Shown here: in pieces, positions 13,285-21,973 of the stretch
Layout: each line of letters starts with the position of its first letter
How positions within the stretch are numbered: the first letter of the stretch is position 1
Source: an uncultured Duncaniella sp.
GTDB lineage: Bacteria > Bacteroidota > Bacteroidia > Bacteroidales > Muribaculaceae
Reading direction: 5' to 3'
NCBI GenBank assembly: GCA_910577335.1
Contig: CAJTMJ010000048.1
Location: forward strand, 1-24,101
DNA length: 24,101 nucleotides
The notes under the pieces: generated by a model
The model's database searches: none
What the model was told of the DNA's origin: nothing
Seen by the model: only the letters and a program-made list of their open reading frames with translations
Position numbers and translations under genes: made by a program

Positions 13285-14607
13285 ATGGATAAAAAAATAG
13301 CAGTCATAACTCTTGGTTGCTCCAAAAACCTTGTGGATTCGGAACGCCTGATGATGATGCTTAATGATGTCGGATATGACGTTACCGCTGATGCCGACGA
13401 GGAATTTCTTTCATCCGACGGTGAAAAATCGGTGGTAATAAACACATGCGGCTTCATTGGCGATGCCAAGGAGGAATCTGTCAATGAAATTCTGTCATGG
13501 TGCGAGGCGAAATCCTCAGGCGAAATCTCATCGCTCTACGTGATGGGGTGTCTTTCGCAACGTTATGCCGATGTTCTCCCGTCTGAAATTCCTGAGGTGG
13601 ACAAATGGTATGGAAAGACAGATTGGCATCAGCTGGTGAAAGATCTCGCACATAAAAATCCCGGCTCAGCTCCCTACGACCGTATTATCACCACTCCACG
13701 CCATCATGCTTACCTTAAAATAGCTGAGGGCTGCAATCGCTTCTGCTCCTTCTGTGCCATACCTCTTATCACAGGCAGATATAAATCACGCCCTGTGGAG
13801 GAAATCGTCTCAGAGGTGCGTATGCTTGTTGGAAGAGGCGTCAAGGAGTTTAATGTGATAGCTCAGGATCTCACAAACTATGGCAAGGATCTGTATGGCA
13901 AGGTTGAGATAGCCCGATTGATCGACGAGATAGCCATGGTTCCGGGAGTTGAATGGATTCGACTCCACTACGCATATCCTAAAGATTTTCCTTTGGAGCT
14001 GCTTGACGTGATGGCTAAACACCCAAATGTCTGCAAATACCTTGACATAGCATTGCAGCACATATCCGACAATGTGCTTGAAAACATGCGTCGTCACATC
14101 ACCGGAGCCGAGACCCGTGAACTTCTTGCCGAAATTCGTCGCAGAGTCCCAGGTATCCATATCCGTACTACTTTGATGGTAGGCTTCCCCGGTGAGGGTG
14201 AAAGCCAGTTCCAGGAGCTGATGGAGTTTGTTAAAGAGCAGAAATTTGAGCGCATGGGTGCCTTTGCCTACTGTGAGGAGGAAGACACGTATGGTGCCCA
14301 AAATTTCTCTGACGACATTCCGCAGGAGGTGAAGGATGCGCGCCTAAGCCGCCTTATGGAGCTTCAGGAGAGTGTTTCTGATGAGCTTCAGCAGCAAAAG
14401 GTCGGCAAGATCATGCGTGTGGTCATTGACCGTGAGGAGCCTGATTTCTACGTGGGACGTACCGAATTTGATTCTCCGGAGGTCGATCCGGAAGTGCTTG
14501 TTTCAAAGATTATACCTCTTGAGAGAGGTGGTTTTTACAACGTAAAGATTACATCGGCAATGCCATTTGAACTTATGGGCGAACCGATTATTGATAATGG
14601 AAATTAA
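13285..14607 (+). CDS. rimO: Ribosomal protein uS12 methylthiotransferase RimO
   Basis: RimO is a radical-SAM enzyme that adds a methylthio group to a conserved aspartate of ribosomal protein S12. The 440-residue product has the three family domains. The N-terminal UPF0004 domain has cluster cysteines Cys12 (LGCSKNLVDSE), Cys55 and Cys89. The radical-SAM core has Cys150, Cys154 and Cys157 (EGCNRFCSFCAIP). A C-terminal TRAM-like domain runs from about 375 to 440. LGCSKNLVDSE is characteristic of RimO rather than MiaB. The length is normal for the family. It follows ftsY closely, and its last 11 bp overlap the chosen menF start, so these genes are probably translated from one mRNA. Confidence 0.97.
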   Translation: MDKKIAVITLGCSKNLVDSERLMMMLNDVGYDVTADADEEFLSSDGEKSVVINTCGFIGDAKEESVNEILSWCEAKSSGEISSLYVMGCLSQRYADVLPSEIPEVDKWYGKTDWHQLVKDLAHKNPGSAPYDRIITTPRHHAYLKIAEGCNRFCSFCAIPLITGRYKSRPVEEIVSEVRMLVGRGVKEFNVIAQDLTNYGKDLYGKVEIARLIDEIAMVPGVEWIRLHYAYPKDFPLELLDVMAKHPNVCKYLDIALQHISDNVLENMRRHITGAETRELLAEIRRRVPGIHIRTTLMVGFPGEGESQFQELMEFVKEQKFERMGAFAYCEEEDTYGAQNFSDDIPQEVKDARLSRLMELQESVSDELQQQKVGKIMRVVIDREEPDFYVGRTEFDSPEVDPEVLVSKIIPLERGGFYNVKITSAMPFELMGEPIIDNGN

Positions 14608-15772
14608 TTCAAAGTATATGGCGGCGGCTGATGCCTGCCTTGAAAATAATATACCTTTTACGCTCTTCGCTCTTCCGGGTGAAGAATTTTTCAGGTTTTT
14701 CGCTTCCGTTCCCGACAGTGAAGGGGAGTCACATGCGTTCGAGGAAAATTCGGATGCTGATACTTTCTTTATTAATTTTTTTGACAATGACGAACCTTAC
14801 ACGGCAGGTGTGAAGCGACAGTTTGACGCAGATAGTATATGGGAATATATTTCTTCGGCAAAAAATCTACCTCTCCCTCAACCGCTCATTCACCCCTCCA
14901 TTTCGTCAACTCATCGTGTGAGCTATGACAATGCTTTCAGTCATGTCAAGCCGCGCCTTAAGCAGTATGGCGGTAAGGTGGTGTTGTCACAGCATCAGAG
15001 CGTGATTTCCGCACGTCCTATCCTGCAGGTGGTGATGGACTATTTCAGTAAGACCTCCACCACCTTCCGTTATCTTTGCTTCACACCCGAAACCGGTATA
15101 TGGTTCGGTTCCACTCCGGAACTCTTATTGGAGAGCGGAGATGAAGGTGAGGGTATAGTCACAATGTCGCTCGCCGGCACTAAATTGGCTGATGACACCT
15201 CCGTGTGGGATGAAAAGAATCTTGAGGAGCACCACCTTGTGACCCTATTTATCGAAAAATCATTGAAAGATATGGGGTTGGATGTGGATGTTGACCCGCT
15301 TTCCGAGCTGACCTTCTGTAATGTGAAGCATCTATGCAATGTCATTTCAGCCAAAGGGTCTGTTGATGTGAGCGAGGTGCTTGCCGAACTTAGCCCAACA
15401 CCGGCTGTGGCAGGTTTCCCCCGTGAAGTGGCATTGACCGAGATTGACACATTCGAAACACACTGCCGTCGTTGTTATGCCGGATATGTGGGTGTGCGTC
15501 TTGACGGTAAATATCATGCGTTCGTCAATCTGCGTTGTGCGTTTGTTGCCCCGATTAATTATGGCGGGGATTTTGCTTATCTCTACAACCTTTATTCCGG
15601 AGGTGGCATAGTCGCATCGTCCGTTTGCGATGACGAGTGGAATGAGGCTATTTCTAAAATCTCGATTTTGAAAAATATAATAACGTCAAATGAGAATTTG
15701 GAAATCGCCAATGTGAATCCAAAATTAGTACAGTTTAACCCGTGTAGCCAGAATATCCATCTTCCGTTTTAA
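14597..15772 (+). CDS. menF: Isochorismate synthase (MenF/EntC type)
   Basis: This enzyme converts chorismate to isochorismate, the entry step of menaquinone synthesis; in an anaerobic Bacteroidota menaquinone serves fumarate respiration. I choose the ATG at 14597 (MEINSKYMAAAD, 391 residues) overlapping the rimO end; a TTG further upstream is less likely and an ATG at 14618 is possible. The C-terminal chorismate-binding domain shows family motifs: TMSLAGTKLAD, CNVKHLCNVISAKG, LSPTPAVAGFPRE, then the YAGYVG and GGGIVASS segments with the acidic DDEWNEA. The N-terminal half is poorly conserved, as usual. Anthranilate or aminodeoxychorismate synthase is less likely given the LSPTPAVxGFP form. 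The menD, menB and menE genes that often accompany it are not in the window. Confidence 0.92.
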   Translation: MEINSKYMAAADACLENNIPFTLFALPGEEFFRFFASVPDSEGESHAFEENSDADTFFINFFDNDEPYTAGVKRQFDADSIWEYISSAKNLPLPQPLIHPSISSTHRVSYDNAFSHVKPRLKQYGGKVVLSQHQSVISARPILQVVMDYFSKTSTTFRYLCFTPETGIWFGSTPELLLESGDEGEGIVTMSLAGTKLADDTSVWDEKNLEEHHLVTLFIEKSLKDMGLDVDVDPLSELTFCNVKHLCNVISAKGSVDVSEVLAELSPTPAVAGFPREVALTEIDTFETHCRRCYAGYVGVRLDGKYHAFVNLRCAFVAPINYGGDFAYLYNLYSGGGIVASSVCDDEWNEAISKISILKNIITSNENLEIANVNPKLVQFNPCSQNIHLPF

Positions 15773-15789
15773 GAGGATGTTTACAACAA

Positions 15790-17190
15790 ATGAAAAATAA
15801 TCCTCAAAGAAACATGAAGAAAGGTAGTCCGGTAATCATCATATTACTTGCTGTAATCATAGTCGCTATAGTCTCGTTCCTCCCGCTGTCGAAATGGACT
15901 GACGGTAAAGTCAAGGACTTTTCCCTGTTCAGCGACATTCTGAAGGAAGTGAAAATAATGGAAGGAGACAATAGCTCTTCGTCAAAAAATGAAGAGATCG
16001 ACCCTGAGCTGTTGGAAGCAATGGCTGAGGCTGACAGTATCGCACGTGATTCGATTGCGGCTCTGCCGGTTGATACGATAGTGGCTCCGATTATGCCATC
16101 CCGTAAGGGTGAATTGGTTATGATAGAGGATTACACCACTGACGGTGTAGGACTTGAGCATCTGAAAAATGCCATCTCATCCGGAGCGCTTGCACGTATA
16201 GCCGTGGTTGGCGATTCATATATTGAAGGTGACATATTCACTCAGGATCTTCGTGAAATGCTTCAGGAGGCATACGGCGGCGAGGGTGTCGGATATGTGA
16301 ATATGCACACTGATTTTCCCGGATTCCGTCGCTCTATACGCCAAGGCGGCTCCGGCTGGAAAACATTTTTGGCTAATAAGAAGGTTGATAAACAATACCT
16401 TTTCCTCCCCGAACAGTATGCCATGCCGACAGGTGATGCACTGTCAACATATAAAGGTTCATCCTCATTCCCTCATGCTGCAAAATGGTCTCGTTCCAGA
16501 TTTCTTTTTATCGCTCCTGAAAATACCTCAATCAATGTTAAAACAAGTGAAGGTGAGTGGGAGGAGCGCAATATTGAAGGGAATCCGAACGTTCAATGCA
16601 TAGAAGTCGCAGCACAGACTTCCGAGTTTGACATAAAGACATCAGACACATCCCTAATCGGTCTTGGCGTATGGCTTGACGGCACCACCGGTGTCAGTCT
16701 CGACTGTATGTCGTCTCGCGGTTTCTCCGGTATAACTCTTACCAAGATAAACCAATCACTTTGCCGTGAGATAAGCGAGATAATAGACTATGACCTGATA
16801 GTGCTTGAGTTCGGAATTAATGCCATGAGCTCTAAACAGACTGACTATAGCATCTATTCATCCAAGATGGTGGATGTTATCAATCATGTTAGAAGCTGTT
16901 TCCCACGGGCTGATATTCTTATGATGGGTGTCGGTGACAGAGGCGAAAAACATGGTTCTCAAGTGCGCTCTATGGCGACAGCTCCGGCGATGATTTCAGC
17001 TCAGCGTGATGCTGCCCGCCGTGCCCACTGTTTGTTCTGGGATACCCGTGAGGCAATGGGGGGCGAAGGCGCCGTGGTGTCATGGAGTAGTTCAGGTCAT
17101 ATCAACAAGGATTATGTCCACATGTCACACAAGGGTGGTGCGCGTCTCGCAAAGGAACTGTTTAACGCTATTCAACACGAACTACAATGA
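15790..17190 (+). CDS. Membrane-anchored SGNH/GDSL-hydrolase-like protein (envelope O-acylation)
   Basis: The 466-residue protein has an N-terminal transmembrane segment (about 13-32, SPVIIILLAVIIVAIVSFLP), an acidic linker to about 100, and an SGNH domain from about 125 to the end. Motifs: block I VVGDSYIEGD with Ser143, block III VLEFGINAMSS with the Asn, and block V KDYVHMSHKGG with Asp441 and His444 of the catalytic triad. Such proteins paired with an MBOAT acyltransferase usually transfer or remove acetyl groups on cell-envelope glycans, as in the AlgI/AlgJ/AlgX or PatA/PatB schemes. The active site would face the periplasm. The gene starts 17 bp after menF and its stop overlaps the next SGNH gene by 4 bp. 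The fold is clear; the glycan substrate cannot be told. Confidence 0.85.
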   Translation: MKNNPQRNMKKGSPVIIILLAVIIVAIVSFLPLSKWTDGKVKDFSLFSDILKEVKIMEGDNSSSSKNEEIDPELLEAMAEADSIARDSIAALPVDTIVAPIMPSRKGELVMIEDYTTDGVGLEHLKNAISSGALARIAVVGDSYIEGDIFTQDLREMLQEAYGGEGVGYVNMHTDFPGFRRSIRQGGSGWKTFLANKKVDKQYLFLPEQYAMPTGDALSTYKGSSSFPHAAKWSRSRFLFIAPENTSINVKTSEGEWEERNIEGNPNVQCIEVAAQTSEFDIKTSDTSLIGLGVWLDGTTGVSLDCMSSRGFSGITLTKINQSLCREISEIIDYDLIVLEFGINAMSSKQTDYSIYSSKMVDVINHVRSCFPRADILMMGVGDRGEKHGSQVRSMATAPAMISAQRDAARRAHCLFWDTREAMGGEGAVVSWSSSGHINKDYVHMSHKGGARLAKELFNAIQHELQ

Positions 17191-18608
17191 AAAAACTGCC
17201 AATAAACGTCATATTTTTCCCATTGGTCGCTTTGATGATTCCGACGACAGTAATGGCTGAGGAACCGGCTAATGTGTCTACCGAATCTGTACCTTCCTCT
17301 AAACCTGAAATCGTGGGACCTGAGAAGGAGGAAATCACGGATAGTGATGATGAACATGATCTTGATATCAGGATTAGTCCGGTGACTATTCCGGGTGAGG
17401 CATACGATATTGATATCCCTATCCCGTTTTTCATTCATAACAATGCCAATCACATTATTTATAACGGCGCAGACTGGTCAAAGCTGCGTGAGGCATTTAT
17501 AAGCAGCAATAGTTCTCCGGTTTCGATAGTGCATATAGGTGACAGCCATATACAGGCTGATATATCGACCGGCACCACACGTGAACTGCTGCAGTATGAC
17601 TTTGGCAATGCCGGAAGAGGGCTGATTTCACCTTTGAAAATAAGCGGCACTAACGAACCTCGTGATTATGTGTTCCAAAGCCGTAATTCATGGAATCCTG
17701 TCAAGCTTATGAGTGCTTCATGGCGACAGACAGTCGGGTTTACAGGCACTTCGATACGTCCCACAAGCAATAGCAGTGAGTTCACACTTGGAACAGTTGA
17801 CACCGACGACTACAATCCGTTCACATCTGCCACCATTTTCCATAACGGCAAATTTGTCATAAAGGAGATAACCACCCTTGAAGGTGACCCTGTGAGCTAT
17901 CGTGCCATACCTTCACATGACTATACACAGATAGTGATGTCCTCAGGCGTGACCAAGATAAATGTGAAATTTACTTCTGCGGGCGATCTTACTATCTTCG
18001 GCGCATCGCTTTCCGGCGACCGTCCCGGAGTCTTTTACCATGCCATAGGCAATAACGGTGCCACCTACGACACTTATAACCGTATCGGCACAGTAGGTTC
18101 AGGTATAAATCCTCTCCAGCCGAATCTTGTGATACTCTCACTTGGCACAAACGAGGCTTTTGGCAAGTTTGACACCGGCAGTTTCACGCGCTCCGTGGAT
18201 CGCCTTGTGAAGAATGTTAAGACCGCTAACCCGGATGCTCTGATTCTTCTCACCACACCTATGGAATGTCACCGCAGCGTCACCACGACTAAAAAAGTGC
18301 GTGTGCGTAACAAGAGAAGAAAAGGTAGAAAAGCAACTTACCGCACCGTAAACAAGGCTGTTAAATCTTATGCCGTAAACCGCAACATAGCTCCGATTCG
18401 TCAGGCTATTATGAACTATGGCAAAGAGCATGGCATTGCGGTATATGACTGGTATGAGGTTGCCGGAGGAAATGGAGCAAGCGCACATTGGATTACCAAT
18501 GGACTGTTTGCTAAGGATCGTGTGCATCACACCCAGCAAGGTTATAATTTGGAGGGGCGTTTGGTCTATGAAGCTATCATGGATGCTCTTCGTGAACATG
18601 CAAAATAA
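17187..18608 (+). CDS. Exported SGNH/GDSL-hydrolase-like protein, second of the pair
   Basis: This 473-residue protein begins with a signal peptide (about 1-24, cleavage likely after VMA in TTVMAEEP), then an acidic Ser/Pro-rich linker (about 25-60) and an SGNH domain. Motifs: block I HIGDSHIQADI with Ser120, block III LSLGTNEAFG with the Asn, and block V KDRVHHTQQGY with Asp444 and His447. GDSHIQAD is typical of secreted Bacteroidota SGNH proteins associated with MBOAT genes. An unusual strongly basic loop lies at about 368-391 (KKVRVRNKRRKGRKATYR), which might bind an anionic glycan. It overlaps the preceding SGNH gene by 4 bp and precedes the MBOAT gene by 9 bp. It differs from its neighbour enough that the two are probably not interchangeable: one may pass the acyl group on while the other acts as esterase or final transferase. 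Confidence 0.87.
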   Translation: MKKLPINVIFFPLVALMIPTTVMAEEPANVSTESVPSSKPEIVGPEKEEITDSDDEHDLDIRISPVTIPGEAYDIDIPIPFFIHNNANHIIYNGADWSKLREAFISSNSSPVSIVHIGDSHIQADISTGTTRELLQYDFGNAGRGLISPLKISGTNEPRDYVFQSRNSWNPVKLMSASWRQTVGFTGTSIRPTSNSSEFTLGTVDTDDYNPFTSATIFHNGKFVIKEITTLEGDPVSYRAIPSHDYTQIVMSSGVTKINVKFTSAGDLTIFGASLSGDRPGVFYHAIGNNGATYDTYNRIGTVGSGINPLQPNLVILSLGTNEAFGKFDTGSFTRSVDRLVKNVKTANPDALILLTTPMECHRSVTTTKKVRVRNKRRKGRKATYRTVNKAVKSYAVNRNIAPIRQAIMNYGKEHGIAVYDWYEVAGGNGASAHWITNGLFAKDRVHHTQQGYNLEGRLVYEAIMDALREHAK

Positions 18609-18617
18609 ATTCCGTAT

Positions 18618-20207
18618 ATGTTGTCCGAGCTAACATCATATCTATTGTCGCTGGCTGAGACTTTTAATGTTGATGTTGGAAAATTGATTGAGATTCTCCA
18701 ATATAATCCGTCACAACCGTTACTTTTTAATACCTCATTATTTTTGCTCCTTTTTGTCGGTTTTATATGCATCTATAAGATGTTCGACCGATTCAGAGTG
18801 GTGAAAATGTTGCTTGCGATACTGTTCTCGCTCTACTTCTATTATAAATCGTCAGGTATGTGTGTGCTGATACTCTTAGGAGTATGTCTCAGCGACTACA
18901 TACTTGGTATATGGATGGAAAGTGTTTCATCACCGGGGAAAGAGAATAATTTCATACGTCGCTTCATCGTATTTTTGAATGTGGTTGTGAATGTGGGTAT
19001 GCTTGTGTATTTCAAGTATTTCAACCTCATTATCGACACACTTACCCGTTTCTCCTCCTTGAAAATTGAAGTGGTGGATCTGATACTTCCTGCCGGAATC
19101 TCATTTTTCACATTCCGATCCATCAGCTACATAGCGGATCTATATCGCGGACAGATGAAAGCCTGTCGGAATCCGTTTGACTACATATTTTTCCTGACAT
19201 TCTTCCCCCCATTGTTGGCAGGACCCGTGGTCAGAGCCAAGGATATGATGCCTCAGATACAATCTAATCCTATCGCAACACGTGATATGGTGTCGGAAGG
19301 TATCTACCTTATAATTCTCGGACTTATAAAGAAAGTGGTAATAGCTGACTTCATAAGCGGCAACTTTGTTGATAGGGTTTTTGATAATCCGGCGTTGTAC
19401 AGCGGCTTCGAGAATATGATGGCGACCTTTGGTTTTACCATTCAGCTCTACTGTGATTTCTCAGGCTACAGCGACATTGCCATTGGTATAGCTCTTCTGC
19501 TCGGTTACAGATTTAAGGAAAATTTCAATGCGCCGTTCAAGGCTCAGAACCCTACCGAGTTCTGGCACCGTTGGCACATATCACTTTCCACATGGCTACG
19601 TGATTACGTGTACATACCTTTGGGTGGAAATCGTTGCTCCCGATCGAGAGCCTACTTTAATCAGTTTGCCACAATGGTGATCGGCGGCCTGTGGCACGGA
19701 GCGTCATGGATGTATGTGATATGGGGCGCTGCTCATGGAGCATTACTGGTGATACATAAGATGTCACGCAGGTTTATGGCTGTAATTATGTCACAGACTG
19801 CTGTCTCCACTCCCGGAGAGGTAGTGGTCATGTCTGTGGAGCCTGAGAAAACCGCTCCGTGGCTACGTGCCATAAATATGGTAGTCACATTCGTGCTTAT
19901 ATCTGCGACATTTATATTGTTCCGTGCGCCCTCCATGGAGGATGTGGGGATGATGTTCCATCAGATCTTCTTTGATTTCCATCCATCCGTGGCTCCTCAG
20001 TTTGTGGAGAGCTACCTGATGATTGTTTTGCTCATAATCGGAGGATACCTGTTGCATATCACACCGTCATCATGGGGTGCAAAGCTGAAATCTATGTTCT
20101 CAGCCACTCCGATTGTGATTCAGGCTATAATTCTCGCATTGGTGATATTGCTTGTGATACAGGTGCGTCAAAGTGAGATAGTGCCTTTCATTTATTTGCA
20201 ATATTAG
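18618..20207 (+). CDS. MBOAT-family O-acyltransferase (AlgI-like)
   Basis: This 529-residue polytopic membrane protein belongs to the MBOAT family. It moves acyl (usually acetyl) groups from a cytoplasmic donor across the membrane for O-acylation of exported or wall glycans. Family hallmarks: LPAGISFFTFRSISYIADLY near 158-177, TFFPPLLAGPVVRAKDM near 194-210, FSGYSDIAIGIALLLGYRF near 281-299, PTEFWHRWHISLSTWLRDYV near 312-331, IPLGGNR, and the conserved histidines His360 (GGLWHGASW) and His373 (WGAAHG). About ten to twelve membrane helices are likely. The length matches AlgI, DltB and PatA relatives (about 460-530). Two SGNH partners are encoded immediately upstream, which supports a three-protein acylation system. 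It is the last gene before a hairpin terminator. Confidence 0.95.
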   Translation: MLSELTSYLLSLAETFNVDVGKLIEILQYNPSQPLLFNTSLFLLLFVGFICIYKMFDRFRVVKMLLAILFSLYFYYKSSGMCVLILLGVCLSDYILGIWMESVSSPGKENNFIRRFIVFLNVVVNVGMLVYFKYFNLIIDTLTRFSSLKIEVVDLILPAGISFFTFRSISYIADLYRGQMKACRNPFDYIFFLTFFPPLLAGPVVRAKDMMPQIQSNPIATRDMVSEGIYLIILGLIKKVVIADFISGNFVDRVFDNPALYSGFENMMATFGFTIQLYCDFSGYSDIAIGIALLLGYRFKENFNAPFKAQNPTEFWHRWHISLSTWLRDYVYIPLGGNRCSRSRAYFNQFATMVIGGLWHGASWMYVIWGAAHGALLVIHKMSRRFMAVIMSQTAVSTPGEVVVMSVEPEKTAPWLRAINMVVTFVLISATFILFRAPSMEDVGMMFHQIFFDFHPSVAPQFVESYLMIVLLIIGGYLLHITPSSWGAKLKSMFSATPIVIQAIILALVILLVIQVRQSEIVPFIYLQY

Positions 20208-20263
20208 CAAATTAAGCATAGGTTTGTCTCTTTAAAAAACGAAGCATAATTTGATTATTTTTC

Positions 20264-20307
20264 AGTGTATGCCGAAACTTTCAAAAAAAGTTCCGGCATA
20301 CACTTTT
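20264..20307 (+). terminator. Terminator of the ftsY-to-MBOAT operon
   Basis: agtgtatgccgaaact (20264-20279) pairs with agttccggcatacact (20289-20304) with one internal mismatch; the loop is A-rich and followed by TTTT. It lies 56 bp after the MBOAT stop. The T tract overlaps the -33 region of the next promoter. Confidence 0.75.
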
Positions 20308-20334
20308 AACATTATAAAAATTAATGTAACTTTG
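20304..20334 (+). promoter_or_regulatory. Promoter of the DUF4301 gene
   Basis: A TTTT at the -33 position (20304-20307), a 19-bp spacer and a perfect TAACTTTG (20327-20334) fit the Bacteroidota promoter. The DUF4301 ATG lies 36 bp downstream of the box, giving a leader of about 30 nt. Confidence 0.55.
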
Positions 20335-20370
20335 GGGTTGTAATATAAAAATACTTAATACAATAATTTT

Positions 20371-21894
20371 ATGCTTAGACCTCAAGACCTTGAATTACTT
20401 AAACAAAAGGGAATTAGCGAAAGTGAAGTGGAAGCACAGCTCCAAAGATTTGTGACAGGATTCCCGTATCTTAAAATAGAAGATGCCGCCCGTGTGGGTG
20501 CCGGAATATTTCGCCTTGATGACGAGGAAGTGAAGGAAGCCCTTGACCGTTGGAAGGAATATCTTAACCATGGTGGGGAAGTGTGCAAGTTTGTCCCTGC
20601 TTCCGGTGCTGCTTCTCGTATGTTTAAGGCTCTTTTTGAATATGTGGACGGTGGTACAGACGAACTGAAAGAAGGCTCGCCGGTTGCTGTTCTCATTGCA
20701 AATATTGATAAATTGCCATTTCTCCCCGAACTCCGTGCTGCTGTTGAAAAGATGTATGGAAAGCAGCTCGACGAGTTGTTGAAGGAAGGCAAGAACCGTG
20801 ACATCATCGCAGCTATAGTTAACCCCGAAGGTATGAATTATGGCGGTCTCCCTAAAGGCTTGTTGAAATTCCACAGCTATCCCGAAGGCTCACGCACTCC
20901 GGTGGAAGAGCATCTGATGGAAGGCGCCCAGACAGCTGCAAACTCAAAAGGTGTGGTTAACCTGCACTTCACAGTTTCATCAAACCATCGTAAATTGTTT
21001 GAGGAGAAACTTTCAGAAGTCATACCCGCCACCGAGAAGAAAACCGGTGTGAAGTTTAATGTGTCGATGAGCGAGCAGAAGCCCTCTACCGATACCATTG
21101 CTGTCAATCCTGACAATACTCCGTTCCTTGAGGATGGTCATCTTTTATTCCGTCCGGGCGGTCATGGCGCATTGATTCAGAACCTTAATGACATAGAATC
21201 TGCCGTTGTATTTATCAAGAATATCGATAATGTCGTTCCCGATTCAAAGAGAGCTGACACTATCAAATATAAGGAAGTGCTCGGCGGTCTGTTGCTCCAA
21301 GTTCACGACCAGATCGAGGAAGACCTCATAGCTATCGAAGAGAAACTTTACACTCCCGAAGATATCAAACGTATGCTCGCATATCTCAGAGATGTGCTTA
21401 ACGTAAAGGATGCCTCGCTTGAAAAACTTGATGACGACAGCGTAGTGGAATATATCAAGAATAAGCTCAACCGTCCGTTGCGTGTATGCGGCATGGTGCG
21501 TAACGAGGGTGAACCCGGCGGCGGTCCATACATCGCTTACAATCCCGACGGCTCAACATCTCCCCAGATTCTTGAAAGCAATCAGATAGATCCTGCAAAC
21601 GAGGATTACAAGAAGATGATGTCAACCGCAACACATTTCAATCCTGTTGACTTGGTATGCTACATCAAGGATATTCACGGTAAGAAATTTGACTTGCCTT
21701 CACACGTTGACCCCGCTACCGGCTTTATTTCATCAAAATCAAGCCATGGCAAAGAATTGCGTGCAATGGAGCTTCCGGGACTTTGGAACGGTGCCATGAG
21801 CGACTGGAACACAGTGTTTGTTGAAGTTCCCATTTCAACTTTCAACCCTGTAAAAACCGTAAACGATCTCCTTCGTCCGGCTCATCAAAGCTAA
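20371..21894 (+). CDS. DUF4301 family protein, nucleotidyltransferase-like
   Basis: The 507-residue protein looks like the DUF4301 family common in Bacteroidales, whose function I do not know to be established. Several motifs suggest a sugar-nucleotidyltransferase (UDP-sugar pyrophosphorylase-like) fold: an early loop KFVPASGAASRMFK (73-86) in the place of the nucleotide-binding G-x-G-T-R-x loop; PKGLLKFH (161-168) like the P-K-x-L-L-P-V motif; TPVEEHL; LHFTVSSNHRKLFEE (188-202); RPGGHGALIQNL (261-272); and KNIDNVV (283-289), reminiscent of the N-x-D-N metal and substrate site. Later motifs include GMVRNEGEPGGGPY. It is transcribed alone from its own promoter. The family call is good; the reaction and any sugar substrate are inference. 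Its neighbours do not point to a particular pathway. Confidence 0.8.
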   Translation: MLRPQDLELLKQKGISESEVEAQLQRFVTGFPYLKIEDAARVGAGIFRLDDEEVKEALDRWKEYLNHGGEVCKFVPASGAASRMFKALFEYVDGGTDELKEGSPVAVLIANIDKLPFLPELRAAVEKMYGKQLDELLKEGKNRDIIAAIVNPEGMNYGGLPKGLLKFHSYPEGSRTPVEEHLMEGAQTAANSKGVVNLHFTVSSNHRKLFEEKLSEVIPATEKKTGVKFNVSMSEQKPSTDTIAVNPDNTPFLEDGHLLFRPGGHGALIQNLNDIESAVVFIKNIDNVVPDSKRADTIKYKEVLGGLLLQVHDQIEEDLIAIEEKLYTPEDIKRMLAYLRDVLNVKDASLEKLDDDSVVEYIKNKLNRPLRVCGMVRNEGEPGGGPYIAYNPDGSTSPQILESNQIDPANEDYKKMMSTATHFNPVDLVCYIKDIHGKKFDLPSHVDPATGFISSKSSHGKELRAMELPGLWNGAMSDWNTVFVEVPISTFNPVKTVNDLLRPAHQS

Positions 21895-21973
21895 GAATCA
21901 TCATCAATACATTCTGAAAAGCTCAACAGATTTTAACTCTCGCTTGTTATATGTTTAACGAATTTAAATTATC

